From: Allomyces arbusculus
Taxonomy: Eukaryota > Blastocladiomycota > Blastocladiomycetes > Blastocladiales > Blastocladiaceae
Direction of reading: 5' to 3'
Assembly (NCBI GenBank): GCA_027604705.1
Contig: JADHYV010000017.1
Location: 310,001 to 374,000 of the forward strand
DNA: 64,000 nucleotides
Position numbers and translations under genes: made by a program. Below the pieces are notes generated by a model that was given only the letters and a program-made list of their open reading frames with translations, was not told the origin of the DNA and did no database searches. Numbering within the stretch: the stretch's first letter is position 1; every line of letters begins with the position of its first letter. Positions 44,705 to 56,330 of this stretch are shown in pieces.

Positions 44705-46250
44705 TCACGTCGCAGCGGATGCAGCGGCAGCCGCCGCAGCCGCCGCCGCCTTGACGGGCGACGTGGCCTCGCCCTTGACGTCCTGGTACACTTGGCCAAT
44801 GATCTTGAGCGCCGTCGCGCGGTTCTTTTGCACCTCTTTGCCGATCGTCTTGTCACCGAGCACCATGTCGCAGACGCTACAAAGCAGAGATCAGGCGCAG
44901 GTCACTCACATCAGGTCGCACGACGCAAACTAGATAAAAAAAAAAAGAAAGCAACGCACTCGCGCAGCACCGACTCGACTTCGAGCTTGGATCCCTTCCA
45001 CAGCGCCTCTAACCCACGCGTCGCGGCTGCCTCCTCGAGTTTCGCGCGCTCCTCGGGAGTGAGCTGGCCCTTTTTGTCGGCCTCGGACAGCTGCGCAAAC
45101 GACTTTTGCAGCTCAATCGCCGACTTGAACGTGGCGACCGTCTCCGACACGATGTAGCCCTTTTCGACCATCGAGTGCCAGTACCCGCCGAGCCCCGACA
45201 GGTACTGCTTGGCCTTGAGCGAGTACGTGTACCCAATACTGTGCAGCAGCTCGATCCCATAGCTCGCATTCTTGAGTTCCTCGGCCTCCATTTCCATTTT
45301 CGCGGTAAATGCCTCGGTCGCAATCTTGTCCATGGGCGACTCGGTGAAGATCGACAGCTTGCGAATCAAGTTCTCAGCCAATTTCTCGACACGCGCCTCG
45401 CGCGCCTTCATCTTCATGTCGAGCAATTCGGCGTCCTTCTTTTCCTTTTCTTCGGGCGTGGGCGGCGTGGCCGTATCCGCGTCGGACGCGGACGCCGACA
45501 TGGCGTCCTTGAAGTCGCGCGCAATCGAGATATCGCCAATAATGTCGACAAACCGGTCGCCGCCAAACTGCTGCCGGAAGAATTCCTCGGGGTTCATCAT
45601 GCCGCCTTCGGGCATCGACGACTGCTTGCCGTACTGGTTGTATTTTTTACGCAGGTCCGGGTCCGACAGCACCTGGTAGGCCTCGGAAATTTTCTTGAAC
45701 TTGTCCTCGGCCTCGGCGTTGCCCGGGTTCTTGTCCGGGTGGTACTTCATGGCCATGGCGTAGTAGGCCTTTTTGATGGCGCCGGCGCTCGCGGTCGGGG
45801 ACACGCCGAGCTCGTCGTAGTACTCGGTCGAGACAGGTTTCTCGTCTGTGCGATGGGTGGACAGTGCAGTCATCAGCGGACACAGCTCGAATCAGTGGAA
45901 CGCGCTCCAAGGATCAACACCGTACCGGTCCCCGACCCCGTAGGGCCAAAGTTGGGCGTGCCCGCGCCCGACGCCGATGCCGACGCGGGCTTACTCGCGC
46001 CCGTCGACCTCGCGCCCGCTCCTGACGCGGCAGTCGACCCACGCGCATCGGGCTTGACGGAAATTTGGAACACGGCAGGACAATTCCAGCATTTGACGTT
46101 GACCGCCGACCACCCGGCGTTCCCCCAGACCCCAACCAGGTCCGGATGCGTCGGTCCCGGCACCTGGTACTGCACTTCGCTCCCACACGCGCTGCACAGG
46201 CACTGCGCGTAGGGAATCGGTTTGCGCGAGGTAATCGACGGCAGGCTCAT
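44705..46250 (-). CDS. J-domain co-chaperone with N-terminal zinc ribbon (CAJ1/DnaJ-X type)
   Basis: Hsp70 co-chaperone. Exons 46250-45926, 45845-44960 and 44876-44705 (introns of 80 and 83 nt) give 460 residues. The N-terminal 60 residues hold a zinc ribbon (CLCSACGS ... [10 protein letters not shown]), then a low-complexity linker. The J domain follows ([29 protein letters not shown] with intact [23 protein letters not shown]). The DnaJ-X helical region then begins near [27 protein letters not shown] and runs to the end, closing with an Ala-rich tail. The same zinc-ribbon/J/DnaJ-X layout is known in other early fungi. The start at 46250 is the first ATG in frame; the frame stays open upstream as Ser/Pro/Arg-rich sequence without ATG, so an additional 5' exon is possible. 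Confidence 0.85.
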
Positions 46251-47233
46251 ATTGGGCACGGGCGGCGGCGGCGTGGGCGGTGGCGCGGGGGTTGATGCGC
46301 GCGACTTGGACCGGCTGCGCGACCGTGACCGGCGCGAACTGGTGCCGGTGGACGTTTGGCTCGACGACGACGAGGCCGACGAGGCCGAACTCGACTTGGA
46401 CGGCGACGACGAGCGCCGGCGGAAGATATTGGCGAGCGAGGGCGGAATGGTGGCGAGTGGGCGGCGCGGCGAGCAGGTGCGGACGGCAGACACGGGCGAA
46501 CGGCGGGAGCGCTGGAGAGCAAACGTGGGCGCTGGGGGGCGGAGCTGCAGGAGCGAGAGCCCGGTCGATGGCTGGCTGGTGGGTCACTCGATCCTGGCAC
46601 GGGCCGTGGTGGTTCGGGCGCGGTAAAATACGGGACGCGCGGTGCAGTGCGGGCAGTCGCGCGACGTGGCGGGCCGCGCAGGTCAATAAGATGAACGGAC
46701 GTAGTTGCGTGGTGGGGAAGCAAGTCATCGCACGTCGCAGGACCGTGGCGTAACACGCGAAACTATGACTTTCATTTTCATGCGGAACTACCACGATCAA
46801 TCTGTCTCGCGCTGAAGTGCGAGACACGACCACCGACCACACGCTTTGGTCCACGGGAGTTTCGCGCCTTTCCCGTCCATTCTGTGTGGGGCGCTCAGCT
46901 GACTTGACACGCTCTCGCACATTGTTTGCGGTCGTTTGCGATCAAGCAAAAATCTTCCCTGCTGCCCGCCAACGCACCACCAACACCGACCGATTTTCGA
47001 AGCCCGTCGCCAACCCGATTGCGACCGACCGGCACTAACTTGCTGCAATTAATACTCGGCAACACCTGGACCCCGCGCTCGACTTGTCCACCAGCAACCG
47101 AGCCCCTAATCCCCCACTTTCGGCCTGCAAAACCCAACTGTCGCTTTTTCACGACCAACCACCGACTCGACCGTGCTGTTCTGCACCAAAAACCGCTCAT
47201 TACCCGTCTCTACACCTTGTTTCCCGCTTACCA
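46251..47233. other. Divergent intergenic region, 983 bases
   Basis: Between the DnaJ and PAM16 starts. The part nearest DnaJ (46251-46590) is an open Ser/Arg-rich frame that may belong to an extra DnaJ exon; otherwise nothing recognised. Confidence 0.45.
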
Positions 47234-47981
47234 TGTCGGTGAGTATCCGCTTCAGGCTGCGGGAGCCCGTGTGCTGCCGCCGCGGATCCTGAGAGTGGCA
47301 AGCAAGACTTGCCGATCCATTTGTCACCGAAACCGAACACCAACACGCGCGCCGCACTCTCCTTGGTTCTAGCTTCCAAAAGTCATTGCCCAAGTCGTCT
47401 TGACGGGCGCGCAAATCTTTGGCCGCGCGTTCGCCGACGCCTACAAGCAAGCTGCTGCCAGTACGCTCGCTCTTTGTCCGCTCACGCCGATATCCGAGCG
47501 CCATGCCGCTTCCCTCGTTTCCTTGGTGGAATTACGAGCGGCAATGTGCTCGGTCTTGGCGTACCATCACGACCGAGCAACCAACCTGCTCACCATGACC
47601 CTCGGCACTCCCCGACTAGACGCCGCGCGCCAATCCGCATCCGCCTCGGGCGGTCCGCAGCGCGGTCCCGCCAACGCCGACGGATCCACCAACGTCTCCG
47701 ACGACCTGACCTTCAAGACGGGTCTGACGCTCGACGAAGCCGCCAATATCCTGAACCTGAAAAAGGAGCCGCTGCCCACGCAAGAGGAAGTGCTCGCGCG
47801 GTACGAGACCATGTTCAAGCAAAACGATCCGGAAAAGGGCGGGTCCTGGTACTTGCAGGCCAAGGTCTTCCGCGCGCGCGAGCGGTTCGACTTGGAGTTG
47901 GCCGAGGCATTGAAGGTGAGTAACCCGAATGCGGAACCACCAGCAGGTGGCGATGCGAGCGGCGCGGGGCCCAAGGCGTAG
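47234..47981 (+). CDS. PAM16: PAM16/Tim16, J-like subunit of the mitochondrial import motor
   Basis: Matrix-side inner-membrane protein that pairs with Pam18 and restrains its stimulation of mtHsp70 during import. Exons 47234-47239 (ATG TCG only), 47373-47460 and 47620-47981 give 151 residues; introns of 133 and 159 nt. It reads LPKVIAQVVLTGAQIFGRAF and ADAYKQAAA at the N-terminus, then GLTLDEAANILNL, ARYETMFKQNDPEKGGSWYL and QAKVFRARERFDLEL. As in all Pam16 proteins the HPD of true J domains is replaced (here NDPEKGG). A consensus-like GTGAGT follows the codons for EALK but reading through gives a short tail and stop, so no intron is inferred there. Confidence 0.92.
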
Positions 47982-48395
47982 TCAGTCGTGGATGCGTGTG
48001 CCGATGTATAGGTGTTTGGGTGTCCTTTTTTGGTTCTTGTTTTGGTTGGGTGCGTTTCGGGGCAGGTAGTTCAATAGGCTCCAGAATACACGGTTTTGCT
48101 TTGTCGGCACTGTCGCATCGTGGGCACGCATAGACGTTGACGGGCCAGGGGGTGCGGGCCGACAAGAAAGGTCAGAGCAGCACTCGACGACGATTTGGTA
48201 TGGTCTGACAGTTTGGGCAACTTGCAGAGCACGGGACCGCGTAAAATTTCATTTTTGTGAGCCAGAACCGAGCCGATCTCTTCACCACCCCACCAGCAAA
48301 TTACCAGACTTCAGCTCCTCGCCCACCCCCATTCGAGCCGGCACTTTTAGCATTCCATCTTGGCGCATTCCAGCACCCCATCGTAGCCCAACACC
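47982..48395. other. Intergenic, 414 bases
   Basis: PAM16 3' region and DRC4 promoter. Nothing else recognised. Confidence 0.5.
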
Positions 48396-50184
48396 ATGGT
48401 CAGATCACCGATTTTTTCGTCCCGACGTCGACGTCTCCAGACCCAACCTCGCGCCAACATGGCTGACGACCCTGGGATGACGGCCTCTAGTCGTCACGCA
48501 AGCCGTCGGCAGCACGCAAGGGCTCTGGCCGCAAGGCTGCGTCGGCGTCGAGCAAGCAGGGCGACGGTGGCCCGCCCACGCTCGAGACCATGACGCGCGA
48601 ACAGTTGCTCGAGGAAGTCAAGAAATTGCAGGCCGATATCAACACAGAGCGCGAGGAGCGCAATTACTTTCAGATGGAGCGGGTGCGCCTCCATTTCGGC
48701 GTTGCCTCGGTGGATGGAGGAGCTGCGACTGACGCGATACGGCGATGCCGATGGGATCACAGGACAAGATCCACAACTTTTGGGAAATTACCAAGAACGA
48801 GATGAACGAGGCCAAGGCGCTCTTGCTCAACAAGGACCGCGAGATTGAGGAGCAGGAGGAGAAGCACCAAGTGGAGATCAAGGTGCGCACGCCGCCGTCC
48901 CTGGCGCTCTCGTGTGCCGTCCCTCGGAAGCTGCGCGCACCGGCTGACCAGATCCTCATCGCGTCACTTGCCGCGCTTCTAGGTCTACAAGCAAAAAGTC
49001 AAGCACCTGCTTTACGAGTACCAGAACAACATTGCGCACCTACAAACGGCACACACCAAGACGCTCACGCAGTCGTCGTCCGAGCACGACGACCAGCAGC
49101 AGGTCCTGAAAAAGGACAAGCGCGCGCTCAAGCTGGAACTCAAGGAACTTGAGCTCTCGCACGAGGACGTGGTGCGCAACCTGCACGGCAAGCACGACGC
49201 CGAACTCAACGCGCTGCGCGTCGACTACGAGCGGCGCGCCAAGGAACTGCAGACCAAGTACGACCGCAAGATGAAGGCAATTCGCGACGACCTCGAGTTG
49301 CGGCGCAAGAACGAGATTCACGAGATCGAGGAGCGCAAGAATGGCCAAATCAATGCGCTCATGAAGAACCACGAAAAGGCGTTTTCGGAAATCAAGAACT
49401 ACTACAACGACATCACGCTCAACAACCTTGCGCTCATCAATTCGCTCAAGGAGCAGGTCGAGGACATGAAAAAGAAGGAGGAGCGCAACGAAAAAGTCAT
49501 GAACGACATTGTCGCCGAGAACAAGCGGCTCTCGGAACCGCTGCAGGCCGCGCTCGCCGAGGGCGAGGCTTTGCGCAAGCAGCTCGCCAACTACCAAAAG
49601 GACAAGCTCTCGCTGCACAATGCCAAGGCGCGACTGCGCGTGCTCGAGGATGCGCACAAGAACCTGGCCTGGGAACACGAAGTGCTCGAGCAGCGGTTTG
49701 CACAGGTGCAGAAGGAGCGCGACGACCTCTACAACCAGTTCTTGACGCGCGTCGTCGAGGTGCAGCAAAAATCGGGGTTCAAGAACCTGATGCTCGAGAA
49801 GAAGCTTGACGCGCTCAAGCTCACGCTCGAGAAGAAGGACATGGCCCTGCACGAGGTCATGGCCACGAGCCACGTCGACCCGGCGACGGCTGCCAATATC
49901 TCGCGCAAGCTCGACGAGATTATCGACGCCAAGAACCAGCAGATTCGCGAGCTGCAGCTCGACTTGGCGCGCGTGACCAAGGTACGGCTTCCTTTTTCTC
50001 TTGCTTTGTTTCGCGCACCGTGCTGACGCCGACCGGCACGCTCCACTCCGCTATGTAGGCGCACAACGAGCTCATTCGCACGTTCCAGGCCAAGATGATC
50101 GAGAACGGGGTGCCGATTGACGACTTGAGTTTGAAACCGTTGGTGACGAACGCGACTGTCCTCCCTGCCGTGGCACTGAAATAG
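48396..50184 (+). CDS. DRC4: Dynein regulatory complex subunit 4 (DRC4/GAS8)
   Basis: Coiled-coil subunit of the nexin-dynein regulatory complex that links axonemal doublets and controls flagellar beating. Exons 48396-48398 (ATG only, inferred), 48491-48682, 48763-48882, 48983-49981 and 50059-50184 give 479 residues, matching about 478 in human GAS8. Signatures: [60 protein letters not shown], then an unbroken coiled coil to [19 protein letters not shown] and the end [11 protein letters not shown]. Its presence shows the organism builds a motile flagellum. Exon 1 is the least certain part (donor GTCAGA); starting at the downstream Met in LETMTRE is the alternative. Confidence 0.94.
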
Positions 50185-50350
50185 ACCCAGTTTCCAATAT
50201 TGTTTCCTCTCCACCTGTTCATTTCCACCCGTACAATTGCGGGAAGCGTCTCTTGATGGCTGACATGACCACGGGATCACGCATCGCAGCAAACAAGCTC
50301 GATAATGGTACAAGGCGCGTCGTGAAAGAGAACGAAGACAAATCCAACGC

Positions 50351-51205
50351 TCAATAATCGGACTTGTCAGCCGCCTCGGCCTCGTCCACGTACGCGAGCC
50401 GCTCCACCGGATCCTGCGTGGCCAGTGCCAACCCGACATATGGCCTCTTGAGTTGCGGCATCGATTCGGCGATGTCCATATAGATTTCCACGGCCCGGTC
50501 CCTATGGCCGCGGGCCAGGATGCAATCGGCGAGCCCGAGCTTGGCGCGGTAATATCTCGGGTCGAGCTGGTTCGCTTTTTGGTACTTGCGCACCGCGTCA
50601 TCGGATAACGGAATAACGTGCAGCTGGGTGCGCACGTCGCCCTGGCGCTTGTAGTACTCGAGATCGGCGAGCCCGCACAGCAACCGCGTGATGGGCTGGC
50701 TCGTGTTGTGCAACGCCTGCTCGTAATGCTGTTTTGCGCGCTGCAGTCGCTCCGTTTTGGACAGGTGGCGGTCGGCAGCGGGAAGCCCGTGGTTGAACAA
50801 GTAGCAGTCGCCGAGCCCGATAATACCCAGCACAAGGCCGTGCTGCGTCGCCTTGGTGTAGTAGTCGAACGCGAGCGCGTAGTCGGGTTTCAGCGAGCAC
50901 TTGGCGCTGCCGTAATAGAAAATGTCGCCTAGATACACGAGCGCCATGTACATGCGATGCAATGCGGCGGCTTCTTCGAACAGTGGAATCGCTTGGAGCA
51001 CATCGCCATTGCCGTGGTGGTAGACTTCAAGTGCGTGCTGGAACGCGTCTTGTGCTGCGCGCAGGTCCGACGGCGGATGCAGTGGCGCGGCGTTTGCTTC
51101 GGGTCGTGTTTCTCGGACGAGCCGGGCATAGGGCGGCGGTGGAGACGACGAAGGCGAGCGTGAACTTGCGGGCGAGTGCGGGTCGTTCGTATTTGGTGGA
51201 GACAT
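50351..51205 (-). CDS. Stand-alone SEL1/TPR-like repeat protein, paralog of the neighbour's C-terminus
   Basis: Intronless, 284 residues. After a Ser/Pro-rich head of about 55 residues it consists of SEL1-like helical repeats (ALVYLGDIFYYGSAK, ALAFDYYTKATQHG, GIIGLGDCYLFNHG, LLCGLADLEYYKRQG, AKLGLADCILARGHRDRA). These align end to end with the last 220 residues of the adjacent pseudokinase protein, down to the shared finish AESMPQLKRPYVGLALATQD against AESMPKLKRPYIGLALATRD. No HeLo or kinase part is present, and the upstream 735 bases hold no trace of one that I can see. Such repeats normally bind partner proteins. A regulator or decoy of the neighbour is possible but is inference. Confidence 0.85.
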   Translation of the reverse strand: MSPPNTNDPHSPASSRSPSSSPPPPYARLVRETRPEANAAPLHPPSDLRAAQDAFQHALEVYHHGNGDVLQAIPLFEEAAALHRMYMALVYLGDIFYYGSAKCSLKPDYALAFDYYTKATQHGLVLGIIGLGDCYLFNHGLPAADRHLSKTERLQRAKQHYEQALHNTSQPITRLLCGLADLEYYKRQGDVRTQLHVIPLSDDAVRKYQKANQLDPRYYRAKLGLADCILARGHRDRAVEIYMDIAESMPQLKRPYVGLALATQDPVERLAYVDEAEAADKSDY

Positions 51206-51941
51206 GGTTTCAAGGGGAGGTCGACGGGGGTTCGTACTTGGTCGACGGGCACAAGCAGGCAGTCAGGGTCGGTAGCGACGCACATTGGGCGAAAGGGCCA
51301 CGTCAATCCCAACTTTTATTCGGGACGTGACTTGACGTTCGGTCGCGCGCTTCTTGCTCCCTGGTTCCCGCCCCGAGAGCCAGATTGCTCGAACATGGAG
51401 AATGCGTTCTGCCCGCCATCAGGCCTACCATGGCGCCTGTTGATGCTCATGAAGCGCGGCGGTCTCGGTCCTTTCCCGCTCATTTGTGTCTGGCCGCTCA
51501 TGATCAGCGACATGATGAACTCGCCGTTCTCCCCTTCCTGCTTGGCTTGAGGCTGAGCTGATGCTTTCTCTGAACTGCCCAGCGATATGCGCACCTTGTC
51601 CACCTGGTTGGTCTCGGCGGCATGGTGTCGGGGGACAAGACCGACCCGCCAAAGCTACAACGTTCTTACGCGACTCTCATGCGCTCCCCACCAAACTGCA
51701 TGCACATCACCAAGATAAAATACACGTCTATCAAGAAAAAAAAATCACGTCTATTCTTATTGCCGTCGACAAAAAACCGTGCCGCAACAGACGAACTGCG
51801 TGAGGTAACAAATCGACATTACAAAAATGCTACGTACATTCCATGCTTTGCAAGCCAAGCCGAACCAAGCCAAAACCAAACAACATCACACCACAACTCC
51901 CACTGCCAACCAATCAGCACACCCCGGCGCGCGGCCACACC
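51206..51941. other. Intergenic, 736 bases, between the SEL1 paralogs
   Basis: No kinase-like or HeLo-like remnant seen. One Gly/Ser-rich open frame on the minus strand (51316-51603) lacks an ATG start and homology; treated as chance. Confidence 0.5.
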
Positions 51942-54900
51942 TCAGAAATCAGCCTTGTCCAGGGCCTCGGCCTCGGTCCCGTACCCGTTCCGCTCGACCG
52001 GGTCTCTTGTCGCGAGCGCGAGTCCGATATACGGCCGCTTCAGCTTGGGCATCGACTCGGCGACATCCATGTAAATCTCGAGCGCCTGGTCTTCCTGCCC
52101 CCTGGCCAAACAACAGTCAGCGAGCCCCAGCTGCGCGCGGTAGTATCCGGGCTCAAGCTGGTTCGCGTCCTGATACTTGCGCAGCACCTCGTCCGACAAC
52201 GGGATCACCCTGAACTGCGTGCGCAGTTCGCCCTGGTGCTTGTAGTATTCGAGATCCGCCAACCCGCACAGCAGCCGTGCCGTTGGTGAATTCGTGTTGC
52301 GGAACGCCAGGTCATAGTGATGCGCCGCTTGCCGCAACCGAGTCTCCTTCGGCTGGTTCGCGTCCGGCACGCCGAGGTTGAACAGGTAGCAGTCGCCAAG
52401 CCCGACGTGGCCCAGGATCATGCCGTTCTGCGTCGCTTTGTAATAGTAGTCGTAGGCGAGCGAGTACTTAGGCTTGATGCGGTGCTTGGCGTTGCCGTAA
52501 TAGTAGATATCGCCAAGGTAGACAAGCGCCTCGAACTGCCGGTGGTTAATGTACGCCGACTCGAACAGCCGAATCGCCTGGACCACGTCGCCGGCGCCGT
52601 GGTTATAGATCTCGAGCGCTTGCCGGAAGACATTGCGCACCGGGTAGACGGCGCGCGAGTCGGAATCGACCGAGTAGACCGAAGATGCGTACTCGGACCG
52701 CGAAACGCCGGGCGCGGAACTGTGGTACGACGGCGGCCGCGGACTTGCCGGGCGGAAGGCCTCGCTGTCGAACCCTGTCATGGTCGTGCCCATCGACGCG
52801 GTTCGGCTCGGCGGCAAGGGCGGGAGAGCAGAAGCACCTGCGCGCGGCGTCGTCGGTGCCGTGGCTGGCACGGGCACATCCTTGACGTTCTCGTAGGCCG
52901 CGTCGAGCGCGGCACGAACCCCCTCGAGCTGTGGCCGCGCAAGCACGTCCTGCGTGAGACACGCCATGCACAAGTCGGCGAGGTCGGCGTCGATTCCGGG
53001 CACGGGCGGGACGGGCACTCCGTTGTTGAGTTTCGGAATGAGCGTGGCGAATTCCTCGGTCGCAAACGCGAGAAACTCGGTTTCCGTCAGGAGCGCGTGC
53101 ATGACGGCACCGAAACTCCACACGTCCGACGGCAACAGCGGCATCCCGCCACTGAAGACTTCGGGCGCAAGGTAACGCCCGCCGTCGGCCGCGTCGTCCT
53201 TGGGCGACTGCCAGTTGCTCACGTGGAACGCGCCAATCACCTTGACGTTGCGCCGCCGGTCGAGCAGGATCGAGTGTGTTGACAACGTGCCGAGCGGCAG
53301 ACCCAGCTCGTGCATTGTTTGCAAAACCGACGCAACGTCGTGCAAAATGTCGATCTTGGCGCGCAGCGACAGTGGCGTCTCGGCCCCGTTGGCCAGGACC
53401 TCGGCGAGCGGCTGGAACGGTTTGGCGGGGGCCTCGGTCACGAGCGCCCACTGGTGCCCGACAATCGTGAGCCCGTGAATGTGCAGCAGCGCCGGATGCG
53501 GCTGCCGCAGTGTGGCGCGCGCGCGCAGGTGCATGATCAGGTCGTCGGGCAAGTCCTCGAGCGAGGTCTGCACGAGCGGCCGGATCAGGACGGGGATCCC
53601 GCGCAACGTCGCCGAGTAGCACAGCGTCATGCCTGGCACGGCCAGTTCCGACACCTCGTCAAAAGACGAACTCACAATAAAGTAGGCCTGCATGTCCTGC
53701 GGCGAGAGCGGCGCCAGCGAGTCGGTGCCGTCCCAGACGTCCTTGGCGAGAATGCGCTGCAAGTTGCGCTGAATCGCGGCGCGCTGGTCGGCGAGCTTCG
53801 AGTTGGCCGCCTCGTCCTGCGCGGCATCGTCTGGGCGGACCGCGTCGAGAAACCCGCCCACGGCATTCACGTCAATCGCCAGGTCCTGCAGCAGAGCCGG
53901 CGCGTTGATGCTCAAACTGTAGTGCGCGGCCGAGAACATGGCCACGTCCCGCGCAAACGAAAAATCGGCGAGAATGTCCTGCACTTGCCGCTGCGTGATC
54001 ATCGTGACGAGCGCGCGGATCTGCCGGACAAGGTCGATCGCGGCCGCGGTCCAGCACGCCTCGTACCGCTGGTTGTCGCCGTCATACAAGAACACGACGT
54101 TGGGCTTCATGTCCGGGTCGATCGGGTACTTGGACGAGACGGCCTCGACGAGCCGACTGTACTCATCGATCAGCCGCTGTGCCTTGTGCGGGTTCTCGGG
54201 CGAGGCCTCGCGCAGCCACGTGAGCTTGCGCACGAGACTCTCGATGACGATGGCCCTAAGCCGAGGAGACAATGAGCGTGAGCAAGTGAGACACAGGAAA
54301 TCAAAATGCGAACAAAAAACAAGATCACGTACCAGCCAAACTCGACGCCGAGGAAATGGTCGAGCAGCGACGCGTCCGACGGGATCAGCGCGTCCAAGTC
54401 GGACGGGACCATGAACCTGACGCCGTGCCCCTCAACCGTCAACTTGTGCAGCACGTCGTGGTACATTCGCTCCGTGATGCGGCTCACCGTGGCCATTTCG
54501 AGCGCCGGGAAGTTCTGGCACAGAAACTCGTGCACGGCGCGCGAGAATCGGTCGAGCTCAATAGCGTCGGACCACTGCCGGTGCCGCCACAGGTCGCGCA
54601 CCTCGGTATTCTTGATCGGCACGAGGTATTTCGGCATCGCATCGAGCTTGCGGTGAATCATGCCAATTTCGCGCGCCATCATCGAGACATTGGCGTTGAC
54701 CGCGTTGAGCGTCTTTTGCTGCTTCGACATGGACTGGCTGAGCTTGGTCATGTGCCCGAGCACGCGCGCCTCCATGGCCGCGACCAGTTTCTCGTTGGCG
54801 CGCGGCGCGTCCTTGAGCTGCGAGAGCACGGCGCGCATCGCGTCCGACATGTTGTTCAAGTTGTAGAGCTCCTCGACCTGCAGCAGCGTGTTGAGCTGGA

Positions 54901-55502
54901 AGACCGTCTTGGACACGGCCTCGTCGAGCCGCCGAATGATCATTTCGTCGTGCGGCGCCATGATGAACCGCTTGGGCTTGGTCAGACCGAGCCGGTCGAT
55001 CAACGACTTTTTCGGGGCCAATGCAATAGCCGCGGCCGCGTCCTCGCCCACAGCCATAGTCGGCTTGCCGTACTTGACGACGAACGTGTTGAACTGGTGG
55101 AGAAGGTCCTTGGTCAGGTACTCTTCGCACTTGCGGAACATTTCGCTGAGCGCGAGGTGCTTGGGCTTGAGTCTGGGTGGTGGGCGTAGCAAAGTTTAGT
55201 GCATTAGTTGGCCATGGTCCTCCCCATCAGGATAAGGAACGTGGCCATGGGCGAGCGTACTCGTGAATCGACGTCATGAGGAACGCGAGGTCCTCGAGCC
55301 GCGTCGCTAGCCGCTGCAACGACGGGTCGATTTCCTGGTAGGCCGCTGAGAACCGCATCATCACTACGTGTTGGCCAAGTTGGTGAGTTGATTGGTCTCC
55401 GTGGCGCAGGACCCGGGGGACTCGAGGGAAGTACGCACTGTCGGCGGCCGTGAACAGCGCGCTGAAGCTCGACGCGATGATTTGTGGCGGAAAGGGCAAC
55501 AT
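51942..55502 (-). CDS. HeLo-like / pseudokinase / SEL1-repeat protein (MLKL-like architecture)
   Basis: Exons 55502-55439, 55363-55261, 55172-54333 and 54255-51942 give 1106 residues; introns of 75, 88 and 77 nt. N-terminal helical region, about 1-230: IIASSFSALFTAADSA, DPSLQRLATRLEDLAFLMTS, FRKCEEYLTKDLLHQFNTF, KRFIMAPHDEMIIRRLDEAV and TVFQLNTLLQVEELYNL, a pattern like fungal HeLo or MLKL four-helix bundles. More helices follow to about 335. A kinase-fold domain lies at about 535-785 but is catalytically dead: the VAIK Lys is Arg (VLIRPL), the HRDLKxxN loop reads LGTLSTHS, and DFG is missing (VIGAFHVS). GRYLAPEVF and SDVWSFGAVMHALL are kept. A Ser/Pro linker leads to SEL1-like repeats at about 874-1091. 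Membrane action or signalling is inferred from architecture only. Confidence 0.85.
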
Positions 55503-56330
55503 GGTGGTGGTGGTGGTGGTCCGCGCGCTACGCGGCGCGGAGAGTCGACGGGAGCAAAGAGCAACGAGCAACGGCGCAGTCAGGCGCAACGACGGCGTGC
55601 AAACGAGCGTGCGCCGGGGTGGTAGAGCGTGGAGCTTGGTACGCCGACGCTTGACTCTGGAATGCGAGCAACGGGCCGTGTCCGAGGGTCGAACCAGTAC
55701 TTGCGCGAGCAGCAGGCGAGGCCGTCGGTTCCTGTTACTGTCGAAGCCTTGGCGGATCAATCTGGCTCGTCGAGCCTTCAGCGGCGGTGGCGGCAGCAAC
55801 GGCGACAGCGGCCTCGGTCGGTCCGGCCGAGCAGAGTGCAGCAAGTCGCGGCGGGTCGCAGCGTGGGGAGAGCGGCGTGGGCGGCAGAGCGTTGGCGTCG
55901 GCGAGCGTGGGCGAGAGAGCGTCGCGTTTGGGCCTCGACTGCTGCTGGACTGTTGATGGATGACACGAGCGAGAGTCGACACTCGACGGGCTGGTGTGGT
56001 GGTCGTTGGTGTGCTGCTGGCAAAAAACGAGGGTCAGCGGGCCAACCAGATGCAGCCAGGCGCTGAGCTCCCTCACTCACGTCCCAAGCACGCACCCGCG
56101 CCACCTGGCGCCCTTCAATGACGCACCAGGGGCTGCCGCTTCCAGCAGCCGCGGCGACGGAGCGAACCGCACCGCGGCGCACCGCCCGCGTGCGCACGTG
56201 TCGCGTCGCGTCGCGTCGCAGACCATGAATCGCCAACACCGCGCACCCGTTGCGCGACTGCAAACAGCGTCTATTTATGCCCGTTCGCGTGCTCCATCAC
56301 GAGCACGCCCAGCTTCTCCACCTGCTCATT
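55503..56330. other. Intergenic, 828 bases
   Basis: Upstream region of the pseudokinase gene and 3' region of the sorting nexin gene. Very GC-rich; no gene recognised. Confidence 0.5.

Noticed and set aside
47913-47981. A consensus-like GTGAGT donor near the end of PAM16
   Set aside because: Reading through gives a short tail and a stop with the expected protein length; no compatible downstream exon was seen.
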